Below are positions 50,527 through 58,735 of a stretch of DNA of 64,000 bases, piece by piece. The stretch spans positions 22,747 to 86,746 of the forward strand of contig NZ_LGEL01000017.1 in NCBI RefSeq assembly GCF_001636695.1, given 5' to 3'. The notes beneath the pieces were generated by a model. The model saw only the letters and a list, made by a program, of their open reading frames with translations, ran no database searches and was not told the origin of the DNA. How positions within the stretch are numbered: the stretch's first letter is position 1; each line of letters opens with the position of its first letter. The DNA is from Pedobacter panaciterrae. Its GTDB lineage: Bacteria; Bacteroidota; Bacteroidia; Sphingobacteriales; Sphingobacteriaceae. The translations under genes and the position numbers were made by a program.

Positions 50527-52926
50527 ATGTTCAGAGTTTTTGCAATCCTATTTATCCTGATGTTTTTAACCAGAATTAGTGCCTATGCCCAGCTGGGCAA
50601 TATTAAGGGAATCGCCATAGATATGAATACTCGTAAAGGAGTTGAGTTTGCAACAGCGACCTTACTTTCGGCTAAAGATTCATCTATGATTAAAAGTGTT
50701 TTTACAGATACCTCAGGATTTTTTCAGCTAACAAACATACAAGATGGCACCTATATACTGTTGGTTTCTTCCATGGAATATCACAAGCAATATCAAGGCC
50801 CTCTGCAGATCAATTCTGCTCAGCGGTTTTTAGACCTTAAAGAGGTGCCTATGCTTGTCAACCAAAGGATCTTAAAAGGGGTAGAGGTGGTTGGGCAAGT
50901 TCCTTTATTTAGAAATAAAGCAAACGGGACGATTGAAGTTAATGTGGCTAATACAATTTTGGCAACAAGCACTTCTGCAATTGAAATTCTTTCCAAATCC
51001 CCAAATGTTAACGTTACTGAAGAAGGAGTGTCTGTTAGGGGGAAGGGAGAAGCCATTATTTACCTAAACGGAAGGAGAATAACTACAGAACAACTGTCTT
51101 CTATTTCCTCGTCACTGATCAGAAGGATTGAGATTATTCCAAATCCCTCTTCGAAATATGATGCAGAAGGCAAATCAGTTATAAATGTGGTAACAGTTAC
51201 AAATGCCGAAGAAGGATACAAGGGGAGCTTTAAACAGATATTTACCACCTCAGATTTTAGTTCTCCAAGTGCAAATACCAATATAGATGCCAACTATAAA
51301 AAGAATAAACTATCCTTAACAGGAAGCTATGGGCTATTGCTGGGCAATACCAGAGAAATATTAAATACCACAAGGTCAAGATTAAAGTCTGTGGATCATT
51401 TTAGCTCCGTACTCATGACTGATTGGGACAGAAAATATGATAATTTGTCTAATTATAGCCTTGGAGGGCAATACGATCTCGACGAAAAGAGTTATCTCTC
51501 GGCCGAATATAGTGGATCTTATAATGACTTTGGGGGAAGTACTAAAAGTGAAAACGCCATCACTTCTACCGCAATGAAGGGATTTTTTAGAAGTGACATA
51601 GCTAATGATAATGTAGTCAATAACAACTCCATTAACCTTAATTACAACAGAGATATAGACGGTCTTGGTTCTTCTCTATTTATTGGCGGCCAATATGCGG
51701 GCTATATTTCGAAAACAGACGATGATATAAATGAAAATAATGTGGTTAACGGGGAAGAATCCTTTAAAGTTTTAAATAATAAAGCAGGTTATAAAATTAG
51801 ATTGGCCAATGTCCAAACAGATTATACTAAAGCCTTTAATTTGAATAACAAACTTGAATTCGGAGCTAAATATAGCTACGCCAGTAATAAATTCAATTCA
51901 GATTTTTTTACAGCTAAAGATGGAAGTTTTATACTGGATGAAACGCGATCTGCAGATTTTAAGTATCAGGAAAATATTCCTGCTGCATATCTGAATTTCA
52001 ACGGTCAAATGAGCCAAAAGGTAAGCTATGGGATAGGAGTAAGAACCGAATGGACCAGTTATAAATTGGAAACTGATGTTCAGGGATTAGAAGAGATAAA
52101 AGACAACTACCTTAATTTTTTTCCGAGTGCCTTTATGGCTGTTAAAATGTCTGATCAGCTTCAGTTTAGAATGTCATATACTTCGCGGATAACCAGGCCA
52201 AGGTACCAGGCTTTAAATCCTTCGGGTATTTATCAGGATGCTTACACCAGTATAGAGGGGAATCCTTACTTAAAGCCTGAAAAAACAAACTCTTTTGAGT
52301 TAGGAGCATCATTTAAAAAGTACAATTTTACTGCAGGATATTCCGATACAAGGGATGCTATTACCGGGGCAGCAATACAGGGCGAGGCCGAAAACACCTA
52401 TGTATTAAAACCTTTAAATCTAAGTAAACTTAATTCCTGGTTTGTTTCCTTGTCCATTCCCTTTCACCTAAACTTGTTAACATCTATGAATACAGTTGAT
52501 CTAACTTATAATAAATATATGACTGGTGACTTCCCTTATGGTTTGATGCCAAGCCGCCCGCAGTTCCATTTTTATTCCAGCAATAATTTTAACATCAATA
52601 ACTTGTTTAAAATTCAGGTATTAGCCAGATATACAGGAGACAAGTACGACGGGATTTTTTACAGGCATAACCAAGTTTTAGCGGCTTTGGGTGTTGAAAT
52701 GGATTTTTTTAATAAAGCTTTAAAACTCAATTTACTAGCCAACGATATCTTTCGGAAGGATAAACCTGCGGGTTATTATGAAATTGGTGAGACTTATATT
52801 GAATTTGCCAGAAAAAATAACAATAAATATTACCGGATTACCCTCGCTTATAGTTTTGGCAGGCTTAAAAAGATTACTTACACCAATAAATCTACAGGGC
52901 GCACAGAGAATAGCAGGGCTCAGTAA
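50527..52926 (+). CDS. TonB-dependent receptor-like outer-membrane barrel
   Basis: Outer-membrane beta-barrel of 799 residues with a signal peptide (about 1-21, ending SAYAQ). Residues about 25-110 are a carboxypeptidase-regulatory-like domain (GNIKGIAIDMNTRKGVEFATATLLSAKDS). A plug domain follows (about 115-220, with LSKSPNVNVTEEGVSVRGKGEAIIYLNGRR), then the barrel (about 240-799, OMP_b-brl_3 type). It probably takes up a peptide, metal complex or sugar using TonB. It lies 84 bp downstream of the membrane AraC regulator and converges on the AlkD-like gene with 12 bp between stops. Confidence 0.85.
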   Translation: MFRVFAILFILMFLTRISAYAQLGNIKGIAIDMNTRKGVEFATATLLSAKDSSMIKSVFTDTSGFFQLTNIQDGTYILLVSSMEYHKQYQGPLQINSAQRFLDLKEVPMLVNQRILKGVEVVGQVPLFRNKANGTIEVNVANTILATSTSAIEILSKSPNVNVTEEGVSVRGKGEAIIYLNGRRITTEQLSSISSSLIRRIEIIPNPSSKYDAEGKSVINVVTVTNAEEGYKGSFKQIFTTSDFSSPSANTNIDANYKKNKLSLTGSYGLLLGNTREILNTTRSRLKSVDHFSSVLMTDWDRKYDNLSNYSLGGQYDLDEKSYLSAEYSGSYNDFGGSTKSENAITSTAMKGFFRSDIANDNVVNNNSINLNYNRDIDGLGSSLFIGGQYAGYISKTDDDINENNVVNGEESFKVLNNKAGYKIRLANVQTDYTKAFNLNNKLEFGAKYSYASNKFNSDFFTAKDGSFILDETRSADFKYQENIPAAYLNFNGQMSQKVSYGIGVRTEWTSYKLETDVQGLEEIKDNYLNFFPSAFMAVKMSDQLQFRMSYTSRITRPRYQALNPSGIYQDAYTSIEGNPYLKPEKTNSFELGASFKKYNFTAGYSDTRDAITGAAIQGEAENTYVLKPLNLSKLNSWFVSLSIPFHLNLLTSMNTVDLTYNKYMTGDFPYGLMPSRPQFHFYSSNNFNINNLFKIQVLARYTGDKYDGIFYRHNQVLAALGVEMDFFNKALKLNLLANDIFRKDKPAGYYEIGETYIEFARKNNNKYYRITLAYSFGRLKKITYTNKSTGRTENSRAQ

Positions 52927-52938
52927 TCACGATTTCAA

Positions 52939-53655
52939 TTACTTTTTCTTGTTGATCTCTAAATAATAACGTTTCTCTTTCAGATCAAGTTTTTCAATTG
53001 CACAACGAAGCATTGCCATAGGCATTGAGCTTGCAAAATTGTCTAAGAATTCAATTAAAACCAATTTATCTCTTTTGCCGGCCTCCCTTACCCAGCTTCC
53101 CACTACCTTTTGAATAAGGTCGTGCTCATCGTTTATTAATATCTCAGCAATCCTGAAGGTATCTGATAAGTCATTTTGCCTGATAAAAAAATAAGTGCTT
53201 ACAATTGCTGTTCTCCGTTCCCAAGCATGATCAGATTTAGCAAGTTTGAATAAAATGTCTCTTGGTTTATCAAACAAATAACCACCAACAACATATGGTG
53301 CACTTCTATCAACCAAATCCCAATTATCTATTTTGTCATGGCATTTTATGTAAAGATCAAATAACTCTTTTTTCCTTAGTGGGGTTGTTTTCTTATTCCT
53401 TGCCTGAAAATCCATTATGCTTACTGCACCCATTCGTGCTTCATAATATTCACTTCCTATTAATTTTTCAATTTCATCAATAGGCATTTCAATGAACTGT
53501 TTTGCTAAATCAAAAATAGCCGCCATTCGAACACCCAAAAATTTATGCTTAGGATCTTTATCTCTAAAAAATCGCTGAACATTCTCGAGCTCAGCAATTG
53601 ATTTTAGAAGTGAAAGTTGCGTTACAAATATTTTAGCCGTCAATTCATTCATCAT
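52939..53655 (-). CDS. AlkD-like DNA alkylation repair protein
   Basis: HEAT-repeat DNA glycosylase-type protein of 238 residues. The AlkD catalytic neighbourhood is recognisable as NWDLVDRSAP with Trp112 and Asp116 four residues apart, corresponding to the Trp and Asp that recognise alkylated bases and catalyse excision in Bacillus AlkD. Repeated helical pairs make up most of the protein. It would remove N3- or N7-alkylated purines. It is followed by the beta-lactamase gene's divergent end upstream (23 bp between stop of the lactamase and this start), so both may share transcription. Confidence 0.85.
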   Translation of the reverse strand: MMNELTAKIFVTQLSLLKSIAELENVQRFFRDKDPKHKFLGVRMAAIFDLAKQFIEMPIDEIEKLIGSEYYEARMGAVSIMDFQARNKKTTPLRKKELFDLYIKCHDKIDNWDLVDRSAPYVVGGYLFDKPRDILFKLAKSDHAWERRTAIVSTYFFIRQNDLSDTFRIAEILINDEHDLIQKVVGSWVREAGKRDKLVLIEFLDNFASSMPMAMLRCAIEKLDLKEKRYYLEINKKK

Positions 53656-53678
53656 CAGACATCTATTAAATAGTCTAT

Positions 53679-54548
53679 TTATTTTTCCTTTATTTTATTG
53701 GAAAACTGAAGTTGTAAATCCTTTAATGATGCATCATAGCCTTTTTTATCCATAAACGCCTTAGGGTTATACTTGTCGCCGGGTTTATGTTTCTTATGAA
53801 GCTCGAATTGACTGGTATGCGAGGCAAGCCATATATCAAAAGACAATTTCTTCATCTCACGCAGAGTGTATGCATAATCACTAGCTATTCCGGTGTAGGA
53901 TGGTATTTCCGAAAACTTTTTTCCTGTAACAATGGTTGGCATATTGGCTATTAAAACACGATAAGATCTTTGCTTATCTTTAACATCAAACAGAAAACTG
54001 CAGGAACCTTTTGTATGGCCAGGATGATTAAGCATCACCAATCTCATAGTTCCCAATTTTACCGTATCTCTGTTCTTCAGAATGCGGTTAATTTTAACAG
54101 GTTCGAAGGTAGTAATCAGGGCGTAATCAGACTTGCCTCCATCTGCTACTACAGATGAATCTCCTCTGTTAACCATCATTTTGGCGCCGGTAAGGCGCTG
54201 AATAGTTGCCATTGCGGCCATATGGTCAAAATGCGCCTGTGTTGTTAATAAAATACGCGTATCTGCAGGCTTGAAGCCTAACGTTTTAATGTTTTTATTA
54301 ATCATATCTGCCGACGCAGCAAGTCCGGTATTAATAAGTATATTCCCTTCTGATGTGGTAATTAGATAACACGCCAGATCGTAAGTACCAACATAGTACA
54401 GATTACCTACTATTCGAAATGGTTGATACGGAGCAGACCATTCCGGAGGTGTATTTTCAGGAACTGATACAGTTTGAGCATTTGCAAATTGACAGGCAAA
54501 TAATATAAGGGCTATTAATACAGCTTTTTTTAAAATAGATGTAGGCAT
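53679..54548 (-). CDS. Subclass B3 metallo-beta-lactamase, Gln116 type
   Basis: Zinc beta-lactamase of 289 residues with a signal peptide (about 1-24, ending FANAQ), so periplasmic. Metal ligands read Gln104, His106, Asp108 and His109 in TQAHFDHMAA, His178 in PGHTKGS and His244 in LASHTSQ. The first position is Gln instead of the usual His116, as in GOB-type enzymes and related Sphingobacteriaceae lactamases. Such enzymes hydrolyse penicillins, cephalosporins and carbapenems. All other ligands are intact. It is chromosomal with no mobile element beside it, so it is probably intrinsic. Hydrolysis spectrum is inferred. Confidence 0.88.
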   Translation of the reverse strand: MPTSILKKAVLIALILFACQFANAQTVSVPENTPPEWSAPYQPFRIVGNLYYVGTYDLACYLITTSEGNILINTGLAASADMINKNIKTLGFKPADTRILLTTQAHFDHMAAMATIQRLTGAKMMVNRGDSSVVADGGKSDYALITTFEPVKINRILKNRDTVKLGTMRLVMLNHPGHTKGSCSFLFDVKDKQRSYRVLIANMPTIVTGKKFSEIPSYTGIASDYAYTLREMKKLSFDIWLASHTSQFELHKKHKPGDKYNPKAFMDKKGYDASLKDLQLQFSNKIKEK

Positions 54549-54634
54549 GATAATAAGTAACGGAAAAACAAAGATATCATTATCTTGTCTTGATTTTTAT
54601 GAGGAATTTTTAAAATAAGCAAGGGGAATTGCTA

Positions 54635-55384
54635 ATGGAAGGAATAGAGTATAAGGAGATAAAACCTGATCAACCGCTTTCTACTTTTGTGGATAGCTTT
54701 TGGATGCTATCCAACACAACAGATCATGAAAAAAGAATCGTCATAGTGCCTGATGGCAGGATTGATCTTTTCTTTTCCTTAAAAAAGCCCTATGAGCTTA
54801 CGCTTTTAGGATTAGAAAGTGCGCCATCTCAGGGTACCCTGACTACTGAAACAGTTATATTAGCCATTAGCTTTAAATTACTTGGTATTGAATACCTTTT
54901 TGACAGAAAATTTCCGACCCTGGCAGATGCAGCTTATATTTTACCATCTGATTATTTCGGAGTTACAACAGAAAGTTTTGAGGATTTTAGCTCATTTTGC
55001 GATATAATTGCCAATAAACTGTTAAATAAGCTAAATAACATAATTGTTGACGAACGTAAACAAAGATTGTTTGAAATGGTGTATGCTTCTGCAGGTTCAA
55101 TAACTGTGCAGCAAATTTCAGAAACTCTGCATTGGACCAGCAGACAAATTAATCGCTATTTTAATGAAAGGTTTGGTATCTCGCTAAAGGCATACTGTAC
55201 TCTCCTAAGATTCAGAGCTTCTTTTAATCAGATAAAGGAAGGTAAACTGTTCCCTGAACAAAACTTTACTGATCAATCTCATTTTATAAAAAATGTTAAA
55301 AGATTTGCAGGTGTTACGCCTAAAGAACTGAGCAAGAATAAAAACGACCAATTTATACAATTTTCAACATTGCCGAAGAAGTAG
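54635..55384 (+). CDS. AraC family transcriptional regulator with DUF6597-type N-terminus
   Basis: Regulator of 249 residues from ATG 54635, with AAGGGG 8 bp upstream; a TTG at 54629 overlaps that site. The N-terminal region YKEIKPDQPLSTFVDSFWMLSN and IVPDGRIDLFFSL are typical of the DUF6597 sensor. The helix-turn-helix lies at about 150-245 (ITVQQISETLHWTSRQINRYFNERFGI, then FTDQSHFIKNVKRFAGVTPKEL). It is divergent from the metallo-beta-lactamase gene with 86 bp between starts and could regulate it, though no site was identified. Confidence 0.85.
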   Translation: MEGIEYKEIKPDQPLSTFVDSFWMLSNTTDHEKRIVIVPDGRIDLFFSLKKPYELTLLGLESAPSQGTLTTETVILAISFKLLGIEYLFDRKFPTLADAAYILPSDYFGVTTESFEDFSSFCDIIANKLLNKLNNIIVDERKQRLFEMVYASAGSITVQQISETLHWTSRQINRYFNERFGISLKAYCTLLRFRASFNQIKEGKLFPEQNFTDQSHFIKNVKRFAGVTPKELSKNKNDQFIQFSTLPKK

Positions 55385-55408
55385 TTTTTTGCCTTGTAAA
55401 GATTAAAA

Positions 55409-55639
55409 TTACAGGCTATTTTCATTTTTTAGGCCTTTTAATATGGCATAAATCGCCATTGAATGCCCATGTCCCAGCTCATATTCATCTTTCAGCCAAT
55501 TTACAATTTCTCCTGCTTTTAAACCAGGTATAAGCTGTCCGTTTAAGGTGAATTTTTTCTCCTCTGCTTTATTTTTAAAATCCTGAGGATCTAATCCGGT
55601 TTTTTCTTTAATGGTCTTTAAGTATCCCTGAAATGACAT
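55409..55639 (-). CDS. DUF4287 domain protein
   Basis: Short protein of 76 residues that is almost entirely a DUF4287 domain: SFQGYLKTIKEKTGLDPQDF, then LKAGEIVNWLKDEYELGHGHSMAIYAILKG. The helical HxHxMA end is typical. Function is unknown; relatives often sit beside or fused to DUF5655 domains. It converges on the AraC regulator with 24 bp between stops, and a TATATTTG box lies 40 bp upstream. Confidence 0.85.
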   Translation of the reverse strand: MSFQGYLKTIKEKTGLDPQDFKNKAEEKKFTLNGQLIPGLKAGEIVNWLKDEYELGHGHSMAIYAILKGLKNENSL

Positions 55640-55679
55640 ATGGTATTGAATTTATATTTGTATATTCTTTGGTGTAAAA

Positions 55680-55687
55680 CAAATATA
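55680..55687 (-). promoter_or_regulatory. -7 box of the DUF4287 gene
   Basis: On the minus strand TATATTTG fits the Bacteroidota TAnnTTTG consensus, 40 bp before ATG 55639. No matching -33 element was found. Confidence 0.4.
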
Positions 55688-55747
55688 GGAGTAAGTTGAT
55701 TAAACTTACATGGTAATAAAAGCCAATTATCAGGGGGAATTACGACA

Positions 55748-56149
55748 TTATCTAGGGTTATTAAAGCTGCCAATATAGATCATGTCATTATAACTTTCAA
55801 GAGGGTTTTCTATGCTAAGCTCGTCATCTGCATAGCAAAGGATTGAGTTTACTGAAGATATCCCTTTGCTAACGCAAGCCTGGTAGATGTCTACCTCGGT
55901 TTGGTCATCCCAAACCGGTAATTCTTCTATAGCAGCCTGAATACTGATTCTCCTGCGGCCGTGGTAAATGGTGATCCAGTCTGCATCATAGTCGTAATCC
56001 TTGCCAATGTCTTTGCTAAACTGAGAGCGGAGTTGTAAATCTGGAGTTTCTCCTTTCAGAAATTTACTCTGATCAAAGTATTTAAAGAATTGTTCTTCTG
56101 TTTTATTTTGTGATATTCCTGCCCAGATGTGAATGCGTTGCTCTCCCAT
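55748..56149 (-). CDS. Imm22-like immunity protein (orphan)
   Basis: Protein of 133 residues without signal peptide. The start QRIHIWAGISQNKTEEQFFKYF and the later acidic stretch resemble Imm22 family immunity proteins that neutralise contact-dependent or polymorphic toxins. It also carries SIQAAIEELPVWDDQTEVDIYQ and CYADDELSIENPLESY. No toxin, Rhs, LXG or secretion gene lies nearby; the neighbours are DUF4287 on the same strand and DUF6526 on the other. It may be an orphan immunity gene that protects against toxins of kin. The assignment rests on general resemblance. Confidence 0.62.
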   Translation of the reverse strand: MGEQRIHIWAGISQNKTEEQFFKYFDQSKFLKGETPDLQLRSQFSKDIGKDYDYDADWITIYHGRRRISIQAAIEELPVWDDQTEVDIYQACVSKGISSVNSILCYADDELSIENPLESYNDMIYIGSFNNPR

Positions 56150-56313
56150 TTTGTATTTTTCTTATTGCTTTCAGCTAGCTGTGTTTTTTGTAATGGTTTC
56201 AAGGTACGGATTTTTTTGCTTATACTGATAAGATATTGGGTCTGACAGGCCATTGGATCCATTCAGATTTTAATGTAAATTAGTACAAAATAACACCTGA
56301 TTATAAAGAAACC

Positions 56314-56745
56314 ATGCAGAACTATAAGAATCATATTCGTTATTACACCCCACACCATTTTATTTTTTATCCCATTATTCTGATAGGTGTGGCCGTCTGT
56401 GTAACTAAAGCTATAGGATCAGTTCAGGACTGCTTACTGTGGTCTTTTCTTGCAATTGTTTTTGTTATCATTGGGTGGTTGTCGTTTATGTTGCGCCAGC
56501 ATTATGCCCTGGTGCTTCAAAATAGGGTAGTTGTGCTTGAAATGAGGTTTCGTTATTATGTGCTTACCCAGCAACGGTTGGATCTCTTAGAAGATCGTTT
56601 AAGTTTTGGTCAGATTGCAGCGCTTCGCTTTGCTTCAGATCAGGAACTTGCGCCATTGGTTCAGCGGACGTTAAAAGAAAATCTAAGCCCGGATGAGATC
56701 AAAAAACTTATAAAAGAATGGTTACCAGACAATAGCCGAGTGTAA
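56314..56745 (+). CDS. DUF6526 family membrane protein
   Basis: Protein of 143 residues with two hydrophobic segments (about 16-34 and 41-60) close to the N-terminus, then a helical cytoplasmic tail (FGQIAALRFASDQELAPLVQRTLKENLSPDEIKKLIKEW). The opening YKNHIRYYTPHHFIFYPI is characteristic of the family. Function is unknown. The final Val codon and stop codon form the first unit of a 14-bp tandem repeat that continues to 56780. Confidence 0.8.
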   Translation: MQNYKNHIRYYTPHHFIFYPIILIGVAVCVTKAIGSVQDCLLWSFLAIVFVIIGWLSFMLRQHYALVLQNRVVVLEMRFRYYVLTQQRLDLLEDRLSFGQIAALRFASDQELAPLVQRTLKENLSPDEIKKLIKEWLPDNSRV

Positions 56746-56780
56746 TATAATGTGTGTAATATAATCTGTGTAATATAAAA
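56740..56780. repeat. 14-bp tandem repeat at the DUF6526 3' end
   Basis: Three units of GTGTAATATAATNT start at 56740, 56754 and 56768; the last ends in AAAA. The first unit supplies the last codon and stop of the DUF6526 gene. The array runs directly into the outer arm of the nested inverted repeat at 56781. Confidence 0.85.
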
Positions 56781-56953
56781 GGAGGTGCCGAAAAAGGTAA
56801 GATCGTTGTGCTAATGACATCATGATATCTCTCTCCTCGTCATCTCGACGATAGGAGAGGTCTCTTGTTTATGCCAATTACCTCGCAGATACTTCGCGAT
56901 CAAGAGATCTCTTCTATCGTCGAGATGACGAGCTTACCTTTTTCGACACCTCC
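56781..56953. repeat. Nested inverted repeat containing palindromic repeat copy 3
   Basis: The outer arms, 56781-56801 and 56933-56953, match at 20 of 21 positions (GGAGGTGCCGAAAAAGGTAA versus one C-to-T change). Between them lies copy 3 of the palindromic family, arms 56836-56867 and 56901-56932, 30 of 32 paired with the two differences being G-U compatible, around a 33-base loop. It sits between the 3' ends of the DUF6526 and SusD genes. Confidence 0.85.
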
Positions 56954-56958
56954 GTAAA

Positions 56959-56982
56959 CCCGGGAAAATTGCTTCTCCCGGG
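56959..56982 (-). terminator. Hairpin terminator after susD
   Basis: CCCGGGA (56959-56965) pairs with TCCCGGG (56976-56982) across a 10-base loop; on the minus strand it is followed by TTTACGG. It lies 15 bp after the SusD stop. Confidence 0.55.
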
Positions 56983-56997
56983 GGCATTTCGAGCGTA

Positions 56998-58689
56998 TTA
57001 ATATCCTGTATTTTGAGTTAGATTGTTGTTTCCTGAAATGGCCTGAGTTGGTACGGGGAAACGATTTAAATTGACGGAACCTGATGGTTGATGGTCCCAC
57101 CAGGCAGCAGTAGTAAACATGTTCCATCTAATCAGGTCAGTACGTCTTCTGCCTTCACCAAGGAATTCAATACTCCATTCATCAAGCATACGGTTTGCAT
57201 CTAAGTTAGCAGCAGTAACCGGGTTAGGATCTGTATTTGAAGTGAAGTTCCGCTTCCTTACTGCGTTTATCAGGTCAGTAGCCCCGGCTTTATCACCGGC
57301 ACGCATTTTACATTCGGCCAGCATATAGTAGATTTCGGTTAGTCTGATTGCCGGATTATCTGCACCCCATCTTAAACTTTTATCATTATCTCCCGGTATA
57401 GGAACTTTTACCAGTCTAATACCTGTATTCTCTTCTCCTTCAGACATTTTTGAAGGAAGCTGGGCAATAGAAGGATATTTTTTTCCTGGACCCACTTCTG
57501 TAAAGCGTGCTACCTGATCGACAAAAATAAGCGGCTTATCTTTATATTCTTCGCCCCCATTAATGGCTGTGCCCGCAGGAGTAAGATGTGGGCCTACGAT
57601 AAACATGCCCTCATAACGTCCGCCACCAAGGTATTTGTAATTTTTTTTCCGAAGGTCAGTATCGTCAAATTTTTCATATGGCGATCCAAGTTTAAAGTCT
57701 GGCCCATAAAGAGTACCATCAGGTTTTCTTGAAGGAGTGAGGTGGCCTCCATTGTCGGCGCCCATGTCTACTCCGAAATACTGCCTGGTATTGTAATGGT
57801 AAAAGTTAGAATAGAACCAGTCGTACTGAAGCTTGTTAAACTCCGAAGGAATGGACCAGATGATTTCCGGAGATTTGTCGTTTGTAAAACTGTGCGGACC
57901 ATTCCAGGTTGCATCCAGACTATAATCTCCGTATTTTTTATCAATAATATCCTGAGATATCTGTTTGCATTCGGTAAACATGTTTTTGCCAATGTAGGCT
58001 TCGGCGTTAAAGTACAAACTGGCAAGCATGGCAGCTGCACCAGCCTTGCGGATGGCACCTTCTTCTTTATCTCCTGCTTTTTTTGCCGGAAGTTTTTCTA
58101 TGGCATTTTTTAACAGCGTTTCAATGTGCGCAAATGTTTCCTTGTCTGTACTACGTGGTACGGCTTCTTTGTCCAGTGAATCAAAGATTGGTAACCCGCC
58201 AAAATAATCTAAACCGCGTAAATAAAAATAGGCTATTAAGGTATTTAGCTGGTTAATGTGGTCGTCTTTATCCGTTTGGCTAAGTGCAAACCTTGTATAA
58301 TCAAGTTTTTCAAGATCCTGTCTCACGTCCAGAGCTAATGCAATGCCCATTAATGTTCCTCGCCAGGTTCCCCAGATCCATCCATCGTCTGGTGTCCAGC
58401 GATGGTAGTGATAACGTTCATTTTCTCCGCCATTATACCAATGTCTTCCTTTGGTTGTTATGGCAAAGTTATCTGCGGTATATTCCTGAAGCTTCCAGCG
58501 ATCTTCTCCAAGGTACCAGCGTGCATGTGTAAAGGGTCTGTAAAGCGCTGCTTTAATATCTTTTTCACTTTTGAAAAAAGTTTCAGGGGTTACCTTGTCA
58601 TAGAACTTTTGGTCTAGCTTGGTACATCCCCCGGAGATGATCATAGTAAATACCAGAGCTCCTGTTATGATATTGATTATATTTTTCAT
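56998..58689 (-). CDS. SusD/RagB family nutrient-binding lipoprotein
   Basis: Surface lipoprotein of 563 residues with lipobox IISGGC, acylated Cys22. The N-terminal SusD-like part starts KLDQKFYDKVTPETFFKSEKDIKAALY, and tetratricopeptide-like helices supply the SusC contact (IYYMLAECKMRAGDKAGATDLINAVRKR). The usual SusD ending EFLGEGRRRTDLIRW is present at about 514-528. It captures glycans or peptides at the cell surface and closes the SusC barrel. It begins 46 bp after susC and ends the operon. No glycoside hydrolase or peptidase follows, so the ligand cannot be inferred. Confidence 0.92.
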   Translation of the reverse strand: MKNIINIITGALVFTMIISGGCTKLDQKFYDKVTPETFFKSEKDIKAALYRPFTHARWYLGEDRWKLQEYTADNFAITTKGRHWYNGGENERYHYHRWTPDDGWIWGTWRGTLMGIALALDVRQDLEKLDYTRFALSQTDKDDHINQLNTLIAYFYLRGLDYFGGLPIFDSLDKEAVPRSTDKETFAHIETLLKNAIEKLPAKKAGDKEEGAIRKAGAAAMLASLYFNAEAYIGKNMFTECKQISQDIIDKKYGDYSLDATWNGPHSFTNDKSPEIIWSIPSEFNKLQYDWFYSNFYHYNTRQYFGVDMGADNGGHLTPSRKPDGTLYGPDFKLGSPYEKFDDTDLRKKNYKYLGGGRYEGMFIVGPHLTPAGTAINGGEEYKDKPLIFVDQVARFTEVGPGKKYPSIAQLPSKMSEGEENTGIRLVKVPIPGDNDKSLRWGADNPAIRLTEIYYMLAECKMRAGDKAGATDLINAVRKRNFTSNTDPNPVTAANLDANRMLDEWSIEFLGEGRRRTDLIRWNMFTTAAWWDHQPSGSVNLNRFPVPTQAISGNNNLTQNTGY

Positions 58690-58735
58690 TGAAGTATATA
58701 ATTGTTTTTAAATGCTATCTGTTATTTTTCGTTGA

